This document shows positions 1 through 5,651 of a DNA stretch of 11,443 nucleotides, piece after piece. The DNA comes from Rhizobiaceae bacterium. Its GTDB lineage: Bacteria > Pseudomonadota > Alphaproteobacteria > Rhizobiales > Rhizobiaceae. The notes beneath the pieces are model-generated. The model was not told where the DNA came from, searched no databases, and saw only the letters and a program-made list of their open reading frames with translations. A program made the translations under genes and the position numbers. Location: the NCBI GenBank assembly GCA_004299545.1, contig SCRB01000234.1, positions 1 through 11,443 of the forward strand. Reading direction: 5' to 3'. Within the stretch, counting starts at the first letter, position 1; each line of letters begins with the position of its first letter.

Positions 1-13
1 GCTCTTCCGATCT
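1..13. other. Illumina adapter remnant at contig end
   Basis: The first 13 bases, GCTCTTCCGATCT, equal the 3' end of the standard Illumina TruSeq adapter (reverse complement AGATCGGAAGAGC). A chance match of 13 bases exactly at position 1 is very unlikely. The bases are best read as untrimmed adapter and not genome, so the true left boundary is about position 14 and the contig probably ends there because of assembly. Confidence 0.93.
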
Positions 14-34
14 TATGAAACTTGTAAGACTTGG

Positions 35-442
35 CTAGGCAGACGGTTTTGCGTCAACATTGACGACGGTCGTTGCGCACCTTCTTGCCGGGACAACAAG
101 GTCAAATATCGCCATGATCAGCATCAGCCCCAGGCCGGCGTAGAGAATTCCGCCGATGAAGGTGTAGCGCCCGATCAGGACGAGGACGGGACCGGTCATG
201 CCAAGTGCCGCTCTTTGCCATTGACGATGGCTGAACCAGCCCAGCGCGTTGGCTGCCAGAGCGATGAAAGCAAATAGGGGGATAAGATAGGCGACAAACG
301 CCGCCTCCCATTGCGACAGAAAGCCAAGCCCGAGCGCGGCACCCAGGCTTGCCATTGCCGGAAAGCATAGTGAGCATCCCATCGCCGAAACGATGCTTCC
401 GAGGACGCCGGTCTTGTCAGCGATTCGTGACAGAAATTCCAT
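35..442 (-). CDS. merC: MerC-type mercury transport membrane protein
   Basis: A 135-residue inner-membrane protein predicted to carry Hg(II) into the cytoplasm, where a mercuric reductase would normally act. The N-terminal pattern (SRIADKTG, then GCSLCFP) and the LGFLSQWE and ALGWFSHRQW segments are typical of MerC. Four hydrophobic stretches are visible. Cys23 and Cys26 form the CxxC of the first membrane segment, the known mercury-binding pair of the family. Only one C-terminal cysteine (Cys122) is present, whereas characterised MerC proteins have two there. The frame stays open far upstream, but the start at 442 is chosen because an AGGAG ribosome site (453-457) lies 10 bases before the ATG and the family homology begins there. 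The gene is divergent from merR and lies behind the mer operator, so it should be mercury-induced. It is the last gene before the contig break, so any further mer genes are not visible. Confidence 0.9.
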   Translation of the reverse strand: MEFLSRIADKTGVLGSIVSAMGCSLCFPAMASLGAALGLGFLSQWEAAFVAYLIPLFAFIALAANALGWFSHRQWQRAALGMTGPVLVLIGRYTFIGGILYAGLGLMLIMAIFDLVVPARRCATTVVNVDAKPSA

Positions 443-511
443 TGCACACTTTCTCCTGCTTCGATCGTCGAGCCGTCGAACAAGACCTCGATCCAACTTG
501 TCTTCAGGCAG

Positions 512-540
512 CTGACACACTAACCTTACTTCCGTAGTTA
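512..540 (+). promoter_or_regulatory. Putative merR promoter overlapping the mer operator
   Basis: Read rightward, CTGACA (512-517) and TAGTTA (535-540) are separated by 17 bases, a normal sigma-70 arrangement. The -10 box sits inside the MerR dyad, so bound MerR would block its own promoter, as known for mer operons of Tn21 type. A start near 547 leaves a merR leader of only about 10-13 bases. The boxes are inferred from position and consensus only. Confidence 0.6.
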
Positions 541-553
541 AGTACGGAGTCAA
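523..553 (-). promoter_or_regulatory. Mercury-inducible mer promoter with MerR operator
   Basis: Read leftward, a -35 box TTGACT (548-553) and a -10 box TAAGGT (523-528) are separated by 19 bases. This over-long spacing is the hallmark of MerR-controlled promoters. Between them lies the dyad TCCGTA...TACGGA (531-548), the MerR binding site. The -35, the operator arms and the run CGGAAGTAAGGTTA closely match the Tn21/Tn501 mer promoter as I recall it. Differences are the TTAA centre and one mismatched inner pair. The expected transcript starts near 516, giving merC a leader of roughly 74 bases. Confidence 0.92.
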
Positions 554-559
554 GCGGTG

Positions 560-976
560 ATGACGAAAAGCGACAACTCGATGACGATCGGTTCGTTTGC
601 CGAGGCGGCAGCGGTCAATGTCGAGACCATTCGCTTCTATCAGCGCAGAGGACTTTTGCGGAAGCCGGACCGACTTCATGGTAGTATCCGGCGCTACGAG
701 CGCCGGGACGTCGAGCGGGTGTGCTTCATCAAGTCGGCAAAGGAGCTCGGTTTCAATCTCGACGACGTGAGTTATCTGTTGAAGCTCGACGATGGCATGC
801 ACTGCAAAGATGCCGCAGAACTTGCCGAGCAGCGGCTGGCCGACGTTCGGGCAAAGCTGGCCGGTTTACGGCGAATGGAATTGGAACTCTCCAAGCTGGT
901 TGGCGCCTGCCGCAATGAGCAAGGAGATGTCTCGTGCCCGTTGATCGACGCGTTGCACGAGGTACGGCGAGAATGA
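560..976 (+). CDS. merR: MerR mercury-responsive transcription regulator
   Basis: A cytoplasmic dimeric regulator that represses the mer promoter without metal and untwists it to activate transcription when Hg(II) binds. From the ATG at 560 the protein has 138 residues, close to the 144 of Tn501 MerR. The N-terminal winged-helix segment ([20 protein letters not shown]) is nearly canonical and is followed by a long dimerisation helix. The three mercury-ligand cysteines are present at 82, 117 and 126 in this numbering (contexts DGMHCKD, GACRN, VSCPLI), the same numbers as in Tn501. This distinguishes it from zinc, copper or redox MerR relatives. A GTG at 557 directly precedes the ATG and is also possible: GGAG at 546-549 is 7 bases from it, but that site lies at the predicted transcript start, so translation may be nearly leaderless. 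It is divergent from merC across a shared operator. Confidence 0.94.
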   Translation: MTKSDNSMTIGSFAEAAAVNVETIRFYQRRGLLRKPDRLHGSIRRYERRDVERVCFIKSAKELGFNLDDVSYLLKLDDGMHCKDAAELAEQRLADVRAKLAGLRRMELELSKLVGACRNEQGDVSCPLIDALHEVRRE

Positions 977-1052
977 ACATTGCCCGGCAATAAGGCCGCA
1001 AAGCTTATGCCACGCGCTCCGCATCGGTTTTGGCGGCCGACGGCAAGTGCAT

Positions 1053-1112
1053 CGCCGGCTGGAACATCGGCGCCGAGGCGCAGGATTATGACCAGCCGGT
1101 CTATTGCCGGCG
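1053..1112. repeat. Inverted repeats in merR/ynjD convergent gap
   Basis: The 159-base gap between the convergent ends of merR and ynjD holds nested inverted repeats. CCGGCTGG (1055-1062) pairs with CCAGCCGG (1092-1099), CGCCGGC (1053-1059) can alternatively pair with GCCGGCG (1106-1112), and the loop contains the palindrome TCGGCGCCGA (1067-1076). A folded transcript could stop or stabilise either gene, but no T-run follows on either strand, so a classical terminator is not shown. Confidence 0.35.
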
Positions 1113-1135
1113 TGACTCCCTACTCGGTTGCCGCG

Positions 1136-1786
1136 TCAGGCGTTCATGCCGACTTCGATGATCTGGCCGCCGGCCGCTTGAGCGTCAGCGATGTCATGGG
1201 TAACAAGAACGACTGGCAATCCGGCGACCCGAGCGCGCTCAAATACGAGACGGCGGGTTTGGTCTCGTAAGGCCATGTCGAGCTTGGAGAACGGCTCGTC
1301 GAGCAAGAGGAGGCGCGGGCGGGCAACCAGCACTCGCATCAGGGCGACGCGCGCCTTCTGGCCGCCGGAGAGCGTCGCCGGATCACGGCCACCAAAGCCA
1401 TCGAGTCCAACGTCCTTTAGCACGGCCTCGGCGATAGCGCGGCGCTCGGCCCGCTGGCGCACCGAAGACGGAATGGCAAAAGCGACATTGGAAGCCACGG
1501 AGAGATGCGGGAAGAGCAGCGGATCCTGAAAGAGAATGCCGGCATGGCGTTCTTCGGCCGGCAGCGCTGTGAGGTCGAGGCCGTCGATCGTCACCGCGCC
1601 CGTCGCCGTAAAGACGGGATCGAGAAAGCCCCCGACATAGGCGAGCAGCGTCGATTTTCCGGAGCCGGACGGACCCATGATGGTAAGAACGGTGCCTGGT
1701 GCGACCATCGCCTCGAGCGCGATCAGCGGCCGGTGGGCGAGAGCAATGTCGATCGACGAGAGGACGAGGCCCTTGGCGGACGTCAT
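1136..1786 (-). CDS. ynjD: YnjD-type ABC transporter ATP-binding protein
   Basis: The cytoplasmic ATPase of the YnjBCD importer, 216 residues, very close to E. coli YnjD (about 217). All nucleotide-binding motifs are intact: Walker A GPSGSGKST (38-46), Q-loop Gln87 in LFQDPLLFPH, signature LSGGQ (139-143), Walker B LLLLDE (159-164), D-loop SKLD (167-170) and switch His197 in VTHD. The short protein lacks the C-terminal regulatory domain of longer importer ATPases such as MalK or PotA. The start at 1786 follows AAAGGGAAA within 10 bases. It is the last gene of the leftward run and lies behind ynjC, with the inter-gene spacer expanded by a 24-base tandem duplication. ThiQ of the thiamine importer is a close relative, but the company of a YnjB-type binding protein and YnjC favours YnjD. 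Confidence 0.9.
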   Translation of the reverse strand: MTSAKGLVLSSIDIALAHRPLIALEAMVAPGTVLTIMGPSGSGKSTLLAYVGGFLDPVFTATGAVTIDGLDLTALPAEERHAGILFQDPLLFPHLSVASNVAFAIPSSVRQRAERRAIAEAVLKDVGLDGFGGRDPATLSGGQKARVALMRVLVARPRLLLLDEPFSKLDMALRDQTRRLVFERARVAGLPVVLVTHDIADAQAAGGQIIEVGMNA

Positions 1787-1787
1787 G

Positions 1788-1835
1788 ATTTCCCTTTAGT
1801 CTAGCTCAAACATTTCCCTTTAGTCTAGCTCAAAC
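1788..1835 (-). repeat. Perfect 24-bp tandem duplication at ynjC/ynjD junction
   Basis: Two identical 24-base units (1788-1811 and 1812-1835) lie head to tail. On the coding strand each unit begins GTTTGAGC and ends AAAGGGAAAT, so each contains the ynjC stop codon and the ribosome site of ynjD. Only one copy of each is used: the first TGA (1830-1832) ends ynjC and the second AAAGGGAAA serves ynjD. The unduplicated form would place the ynjD ATG 19 bases after the ynjC stop; the duplication makes it 43. At the junction a five-codon ORF (ATG to TAA, MFELD) appears directly after the upstream ribosome site. Confidence 0.97.
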
Positions 1836-3512
1836 GCGCAGCGCGCCGCGGTGACGAAATAGCAAGGCTGGCGCCAGTGAGGCAATCGCGAAACCAAGAA
1901 AGGGCAACAGCGCCTGCAAGAAGGCGTAGATGCCGATCACCCGGCCATCGCCGCCCGAAGCAAGCGCCACCGCCTCGGTCGTGATCGTCGTAAGCCGACC
2001 GGCACCGATCAGCACCGTTGGCAGATACTGCCCGACCGACACAGCGAAGCCGACGGCAGCGGCGGTGAGAATGGCGCGCAGCAGCATCGGAAGGCGCACA
2101 CGCATCAGTACGCGCCATCGCGGCACGCCGAGCGCCGCGGCGATCAATTCATAGCGCCGGTCGTAAGCCCGCCAGGGATCGCTAAGCGAGAGAAAGACGT
2201 ACGGCAGGACAAAGATCAGGTGAACAAGGACGAGGGCCACGAGACTCGCCTCGGTGCCGGTAATGATCGTCAGGACCTGAAGGCCAAAGATGAACGAAAT
2301 CTGGGGCACGATCAACGGCAGATAAATCAACGTGAGCACCATATGGCCGGCACGGCGACCCCACACGACTTCTCGTTCCAGGCAACCGAGCGTGAGTAGC
2401 ACAGCAAGTGTCGTCGAGATCAGTGCCACGTAAACCGTAGTAATGAGCGGCGTTGTGATTTGCGGCAGATGGCGGGCCCAGTTGCGCATCGTCAGTTCGT
2501 TCGGTAATGCGTTGGGGAATTGCCACAAGCCGGCAACGGACCACAGCGCCAGTATGGCCATGCCGGCAAAGATGAAAAAGGCCGAAAGCGTCACCAAACC
2601 AAGGCTCAGGGACCGTAGCCAGGCGTCGCGGCGGAAGCGGGCACCGCCCGCGCAAACAAAACGCGCCAGCCTTCCGACGCCGCACTCGGCCGCCCACCAG
2701 AGCGCGAGGGCCGAGAGTGTCAGTACTAATTGCACCAGCGCGCCAGCGGAGGCGACGAAGCGCAGTGCGAGGTCCGGATCGTTCATCCATTGAAGCAGGC
2801 GAACCGGCAAGGTGGCGGGCAGCGTCGGGCCGAGGATCGCCGAAACGTCGACCACCGAGCTGGCATAGGCGAGGACGGCATAGACGGCAAGGCGGATCTG
2901 GCCGTAAAGCGGTGGTGCCAGCAGATAGGAAAAGCCAGCTATACGGCCATAACCAAACGAGGCCGCGAGGCGTCGCGTCTGCTCGAGGCGGAGTTGCGGC
3001 AGTGCGGCGAACGTAACGAGCAACAGGAACGGCACTTCTTTGACGACGAGGCCCGTGACCATCGCAAGGCCAAGCGGATCGTGGACGATGAGCCAACCTG
3101 GAGGCCGGTCGAAGCCAGTCAGCCAGGGCGAGACAAGGCGCAACAGGAAGCCGGATGGCGCGATCAGGAAGGCGAGACCGAAGGCAGCGGCCGCATGCGG
3201 CAAAGCGAGAAGCGGAGAGACCAGATGCTGGAGCCTTGCGAAGGCGTGTGTGCCCGCCCAGCCGGCAACGAAGACGATGACGACGAGGAAGGAAAGTGCC
3301 GTCGTCATAAAAGCGGTGGCAAACGTCAGCAGGATAGAACGGCCGATGCCGGGGCGTGCGAAGAGATCGGCAAAGAAATGGAGCGTCAGATGATCGCCGC
3401 CGAGGGTCGGCAGGTAGCCGAAGGCCGGCAGTGCCGTTCCCACCAAGCCGCAGACGAGCGGCACAACGAGTATGACGAACGTCAGGCCTCGGATGATACG
3501 CGGAAGCAGCAT
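1830..3512 (-). CDS. ynjC: YnjC-type double-domain ABC permease
   Basis: The membrane channel of the YnjBCD importer, 560 residues (E. coli YnjC is about 511). It has two fused permease halves, each with around six hydrophobic segments, like ThiP or FbpB. Both halves carry the coupling loop that contacts the ATPase: EQTRRLAASFGYGRIAGF near 177-194 and YELIAAALGVPRWRVLMRV near 454-472. A charged, cysteine-containing linker (about 275-300) separates the halves. The start at 3512 (ATG, possibly TTG at 3515) is placed by the first hydrophobic helix and lies 31 bases after the ynjB stop. No strong ribosome site precedes it, so translation may depend on ynjB. The frame remains open about 450 bases further upstream, but that part is arginine-rich, lies antisense-free inside ynjB and has no family character. 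The extra length relative to E. coli is spread through the protein and not a separate domain. Confidence 0.9.
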   Translation of the reverse strand: MLLPRIIRGLTFVILVVPLVCGLVGTALPAFGYLPTLGGDHLTLHFFADLFARPGIGRSILLTFATAFMTTALSFLVVIVFVAGWAGTHAFARLQHLVSPLLALPHAAAAFGLAFLIAPSGFLLRLVSPWLTGFDRPPGWLIVHDPLGLAMVTGLVVKEVPFLLLVTFAALPQLRLEQTRRLAASFGYGRIAGFSYLLAPPLYGQIRLAVYAVLAYASSVVDVSAILGPTLPATLPVRLLQWMNDPDLALRFVASAGALVQLVLTLSALALWWAAECGVGRLARFVCAGGARFRRDAWLRSLSLGLVTLSAFFIFAGMAILALWSVAGLWQFPNALPNELTMRNWARHLPQITTPLITTVYVALISTTLAVLLTLGCLEREVVWGRRAGHMVLTLIYLPLIVPQISFIFGLQVLTIITGTEASLVALVLVHLIFVLPYVFLSLSDPWRAYDRRYELIAAALGVPRWRVLMRVRLPMLLRAILTAAAVGFAVSVGQYLPTVLIGAGRLTTITTEAVALASGGDGRVIGIYAFLQALLPFLGFAIASLAPALLFRHRGALRV

Positions 3513-3543
3513 CAAGGTGGACCGCCGACGCCCGGCACCGACG

Positions 3544-4773
3544 TCAGTGGGCAACGCCGTAACGTTTCTTCCAGGCAGCCTCGATGGCATCGGTCCAGCT
3601 CGCGTCGGGTTCGCGGATGATCGGGCCGAGCTCGCTCGGCGGCAACGTCGCGACACCGAGCTTGAGGGCAGCGAATTTCTTCTGCCATTCTCCTGGCAGC
3701 TTCTGCATCGATAGCACCGTGGGATCCCCCCAGTATTCCGGGTTCTGCTTATGGAACTGAGCTTCCGGCGAGATAAGGAAATTGGCGAGAACCAGCGCGG
3801 CCGCCTTCGCCGCAGCATTATAGGGAATGGCGACGAAATGGGTGTTGCCGAGCGTGCCGCCCGAAAAGGTGAAGGAACGCACGGTCTTCGGCAATTTGCC
3901 GGCTTCGATCGCCGAGGAGGCTTCGGAGGGGTTGAAGGCGAAGATGATGCCAAGCGATCCGTCGGCAAGCATTTGCTTCATGGCCGGGTAATCCTTGGGA
4001 TAGTCCCGGCCCTCATGCCAGAGATAAGGCTTGATCTGATCAAGATAGCTGAAAAGCGGAGCGACGTACTGTTTGAAGGACATCTTATCCACTGGCTTGT
4101 AGAACTTCGACTTGTCGTCCATCAGTTCGTAGAGCACCTGCTTGAGGAAGGTCGTGCCCATGAAGGCCGGCGGCGCCGGATAGGAGAACCGCCCGGGATG
4201 GGCCTTCGCCCAGGCCAGCAACTGCTCCGCATTGTTCGGCAGATCCGCCTTCTTCGTGCGGGCGGAATCATAGAAGAAGACCAGCTTGGCATTGCCCCAG
4301 GGGCTTTCGAGCCCGTCGGTGGGCTCGTTGAAATCCGTCGTCACGGTCGGATTTCGCGTATCGACATATTTCCAGTTCGGAAGCTTCGTCGCCCAACCCG
4401 GTGTGAAGAAGAGGTTCTGCTTCTTCATGGCGACGAAGTTCTCGCCGTTGATCCAGATAAGGTCGACCGAACCGTCCGTGTTCTTGCCGGCGGCCTTATC
4501 GGCAACGACCTTGGCGACGGCTTCGGCTGTATCCGCGACCTTGACCTCGACCACCTTGAAGCCGTAGCGCTTTTGCAGCTGGCGACCGGTCCAGGCGATG
4601 AAGTCGTTGACGTTGTCGGATCCGCCCCAGGCGTTCCAGTAAACCGTCTCACCCTTGGCCTGGCTGACAACCGCCGGCCAGTCGGATGGATCAGGCGTTT
4701 GCGCGCGCGCCGACACCGCGGCGATTAGCGCGAGCGTCACGCCGGACGTGATGACGGTCGAAATAGATCGCAA
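3544..4773 (-). CDS. ynjB: YnjB-type periplasmic substrate-binding protein
   Basis: The extracytoplasmic binding protein that would deliver substrate to YnjC; the substrate is not known to me. From the TTG at 4773 it has 409 residues. The start is fixed by an exceptionally strong ribosome site, GGGAGGAGAGGAGA (4781-4794), 7 bases upstream, and by a clear signal peptide: RSIS, a hydrophobic stretch (about 7-20) and a cleavage site after Ala24 in SARA|QTPD. The mature part begins with WPAVVSQAKGETVYWNAWGG, typical of the YnjB family (COG4134), and has the two-lobe binding-protein pattern including DLIWINGENF and a late LVLANFLISPEAQ segment. The frame continues 30 codons upstream to an ATG at 4863, but those codons are basic, lack export character and have no ribosome site. 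It is the first of the ynjBCD set, with ynjF upstream in the same direction. Iron or thiamine binding proteins are distant relatives. Confidence 0.9.
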   Translation of the reverse strand: MRSISTVITSGVTLALIAAVSARAQTPDPSDWPAVVSQAKGETVYWNAWGGSDNVNDFIAWTGRQLQKRYGFKVVEVKVADTAEAVAKVVADKAAGKNTDGSVDLIWINGENFVAMKKQNLFFTPGWATKLPNWKYVDTRNPTVTTDFNEPTDGLESPWGNAKLVFFYDSARTKKADLPNNAEQLLAWAKAHPGRFSYPAPPAFMGTTFLKQVLYELMDDKSKFYKPVDKMSFKQYVAPLFSYLDQIKPYLWHEGRDYPKDYPAMKQMLADGSLGIIFAFNPSEASSAIEAGKLPKTVRSFTFSGGTLGNTHFVAIPYNAAAKAAALVLANFLISPEAQFHKQNPEYWGDPTVLSMQKLPGEWQKKFAALKLGVATLPPSELGPIIREPDASWTDAIEAAWKKRYGVAH

Positions 4774-4859
4774 GGTTCTGTCTCCTCTCCTCCCGTGGTG
4801 GGAGCGCCGATACTGCCAAAGCCATTTGCGCGCGCATATCTGGCCAAGCGGCTTGATCA

Positions 4860-4955
4860 TCAATGGTTCTGCACCGCGGCATGGGTCATTCCAAACCCCA
4901 ACGCCATCACGGTCGCGAGGATGCTCGGAACAGTCAATCTATGTGCTTTTATCAT
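4860..4955 (-). CDS. Small 31-codon ORF, signal peptide only
   Basis: The ATG at 4955 overlaps the ynjF stop as ATGA, a usual sign of coupled translation. The 31-residue product starts MIKAHRLTVPSIL, continues with a hydrophobic stretch and ends GMTHAAVQNH, which looks like a complete signal peptide with a cleavage site near THA|A followed by only a few residues. I do not recognise a family. It may be the 5' remnant of a lost exported protein: E. coli has a secreted rhodanese, YnjE, in this cluster, which is absent here. It could also be a small leader peptide, or chance. There is no good ribosome site of its own. The 86 bases from its stop to ynjB hold only the ynjB ribosome site. Confidence 0.35.
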   Translation of the reverse strand: MIKAHRLTVPSILATVMALGFGMTHAAVQNH

Positions 4956-5647
4956 CGTGTCGGCTGGATATGAGTTTCTCTTGGGGGGTGTTGGCTTTCG
5001 GCCGCTTTTGGTCGCGTCGTTATCCCTGCCTGACGATCCGATCGGGCAAAGGCATGCCAACCCGACCACCATCGGGTGATCGTCGTCACGGTGCATAGCA
5101 CGGCAAAACCGAAGGCGATGGCAGGGAATACGGACGGCCAGATGCACATCGCTACGAACACGGCGATCGTCTCCGCCCCTTCGGTAAGCCCGCCAAGGTA
5201 ATAGATGCCCTTCGCGGGATAGTTCGTGGACGATATGCCCCGCCGGCCCGCGATCGTGGAGAAGGCGAGGAAGCTGCTGCCGGTGCCCACGAAGGCGAGC
5301 AGCAACATCGCCGCGGCCAGGGCATTCGCTTCCGGATCGGCCAGGGCGAAACCGAATGGGACGAGCGCATAGAAGACGAAGTCGAGCGCTATATCGAGAA
5401 AAGCGCCACGATCTGTCGGGTTCGTCCGCCGCGCCACAGCACCATCGAGACCGTCGAGGATGCGGTTGGCCAGGATTGCCAACAGTGCGGTCGTAGGATG
5501 TCCGAAGACCAGCAACGGAACAGCGCATACGCCTATGGCAAAACCGGATAGCGTTACCATATCCGCGGAAATCCCGCGTTTCGCGAGCCAGTCTGCCGGC
5601 GGGTCCAGTAGGCGTTTTTGCAGAGGCTGGAGATGGCGATCAAACAT
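4952..5647 (-). CDS. ynjF: YnjF-type CDP-alcohol phosphatidyltransferase family protein
   Basis: A 231-residue inner-membrane enzyme of the family that moves a phosphatidyl group from CDP-diacylglycerol to an alcohol. The family signature is complete in residues: Asp65, Asp68, Gly69, Ala72, Arg73, Gly81, Asp85 and Asp89, so metal and CDP binding look intact. The gap between the Arg and the Gly is 7 residues where most family members have 8, which I recall to be a feature of the YnjF branch. About six hydrophobic segments follow. The segments TGSSFLAFSTIAG and YYLGGLTEGAETI are strongly YnjF-like. Residues after about 204 form a hydrophilic tail. The ATG at 5647 comes 4 bases after the upstream stop, with GAGGGGG overlapping that stop, so translation is coupled. 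The acceptor alcohol is unknown; classical PgsA or PssA assignments fit less well than YnjF. Confidence 0.85.
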   Translation of the reverse strand: MFDRHLQPLQKRLLDPPADWLAKRGISADMVTLSGFAIGVCAVPLLVFGHPTTALLAILANRILDGLDGAVARRTNPTDRGAFLDIALDFVFYALVPFGFALADPEANALAAAMLLLAFVGTGSSFLAFSTIAGRRGISSTNYPAKGIYYLGGLTEGAETIAVFVAMCIWPSVFPAIAFGFAVLCTVTTITRWWSGWHAFARSDRQAGITTRPKAAESQHPPRETHIQPTR

Positions 5648-5651
5648 TGCG

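Noticed and set aside
443..802. N-terminal extension of merC across the operator into merR
   Set aside because: The frame would run through the promoter and the opposite gene. The AGGAG-preceded ATG at 442 matches the MerC family start.
3513..3968. N-terminal extension of ynjC to give a 712-residue protein
   Set aside because: The extra 152 residues lie inside ynjB in another frame, are basic and proline-rich, and precede the first membrane helix. They have no ribosome site.
2730..4728. Long plus-strand open frames opposite ynjC and ynjB (2730-3620, 3751-4728)
   Set aside because: Their products are rich in Arg, Gly, Glu and Asp without domain character, and they lie exactly antisense to clear transporter genes. 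Such frames are common opposite GC-rich genes.
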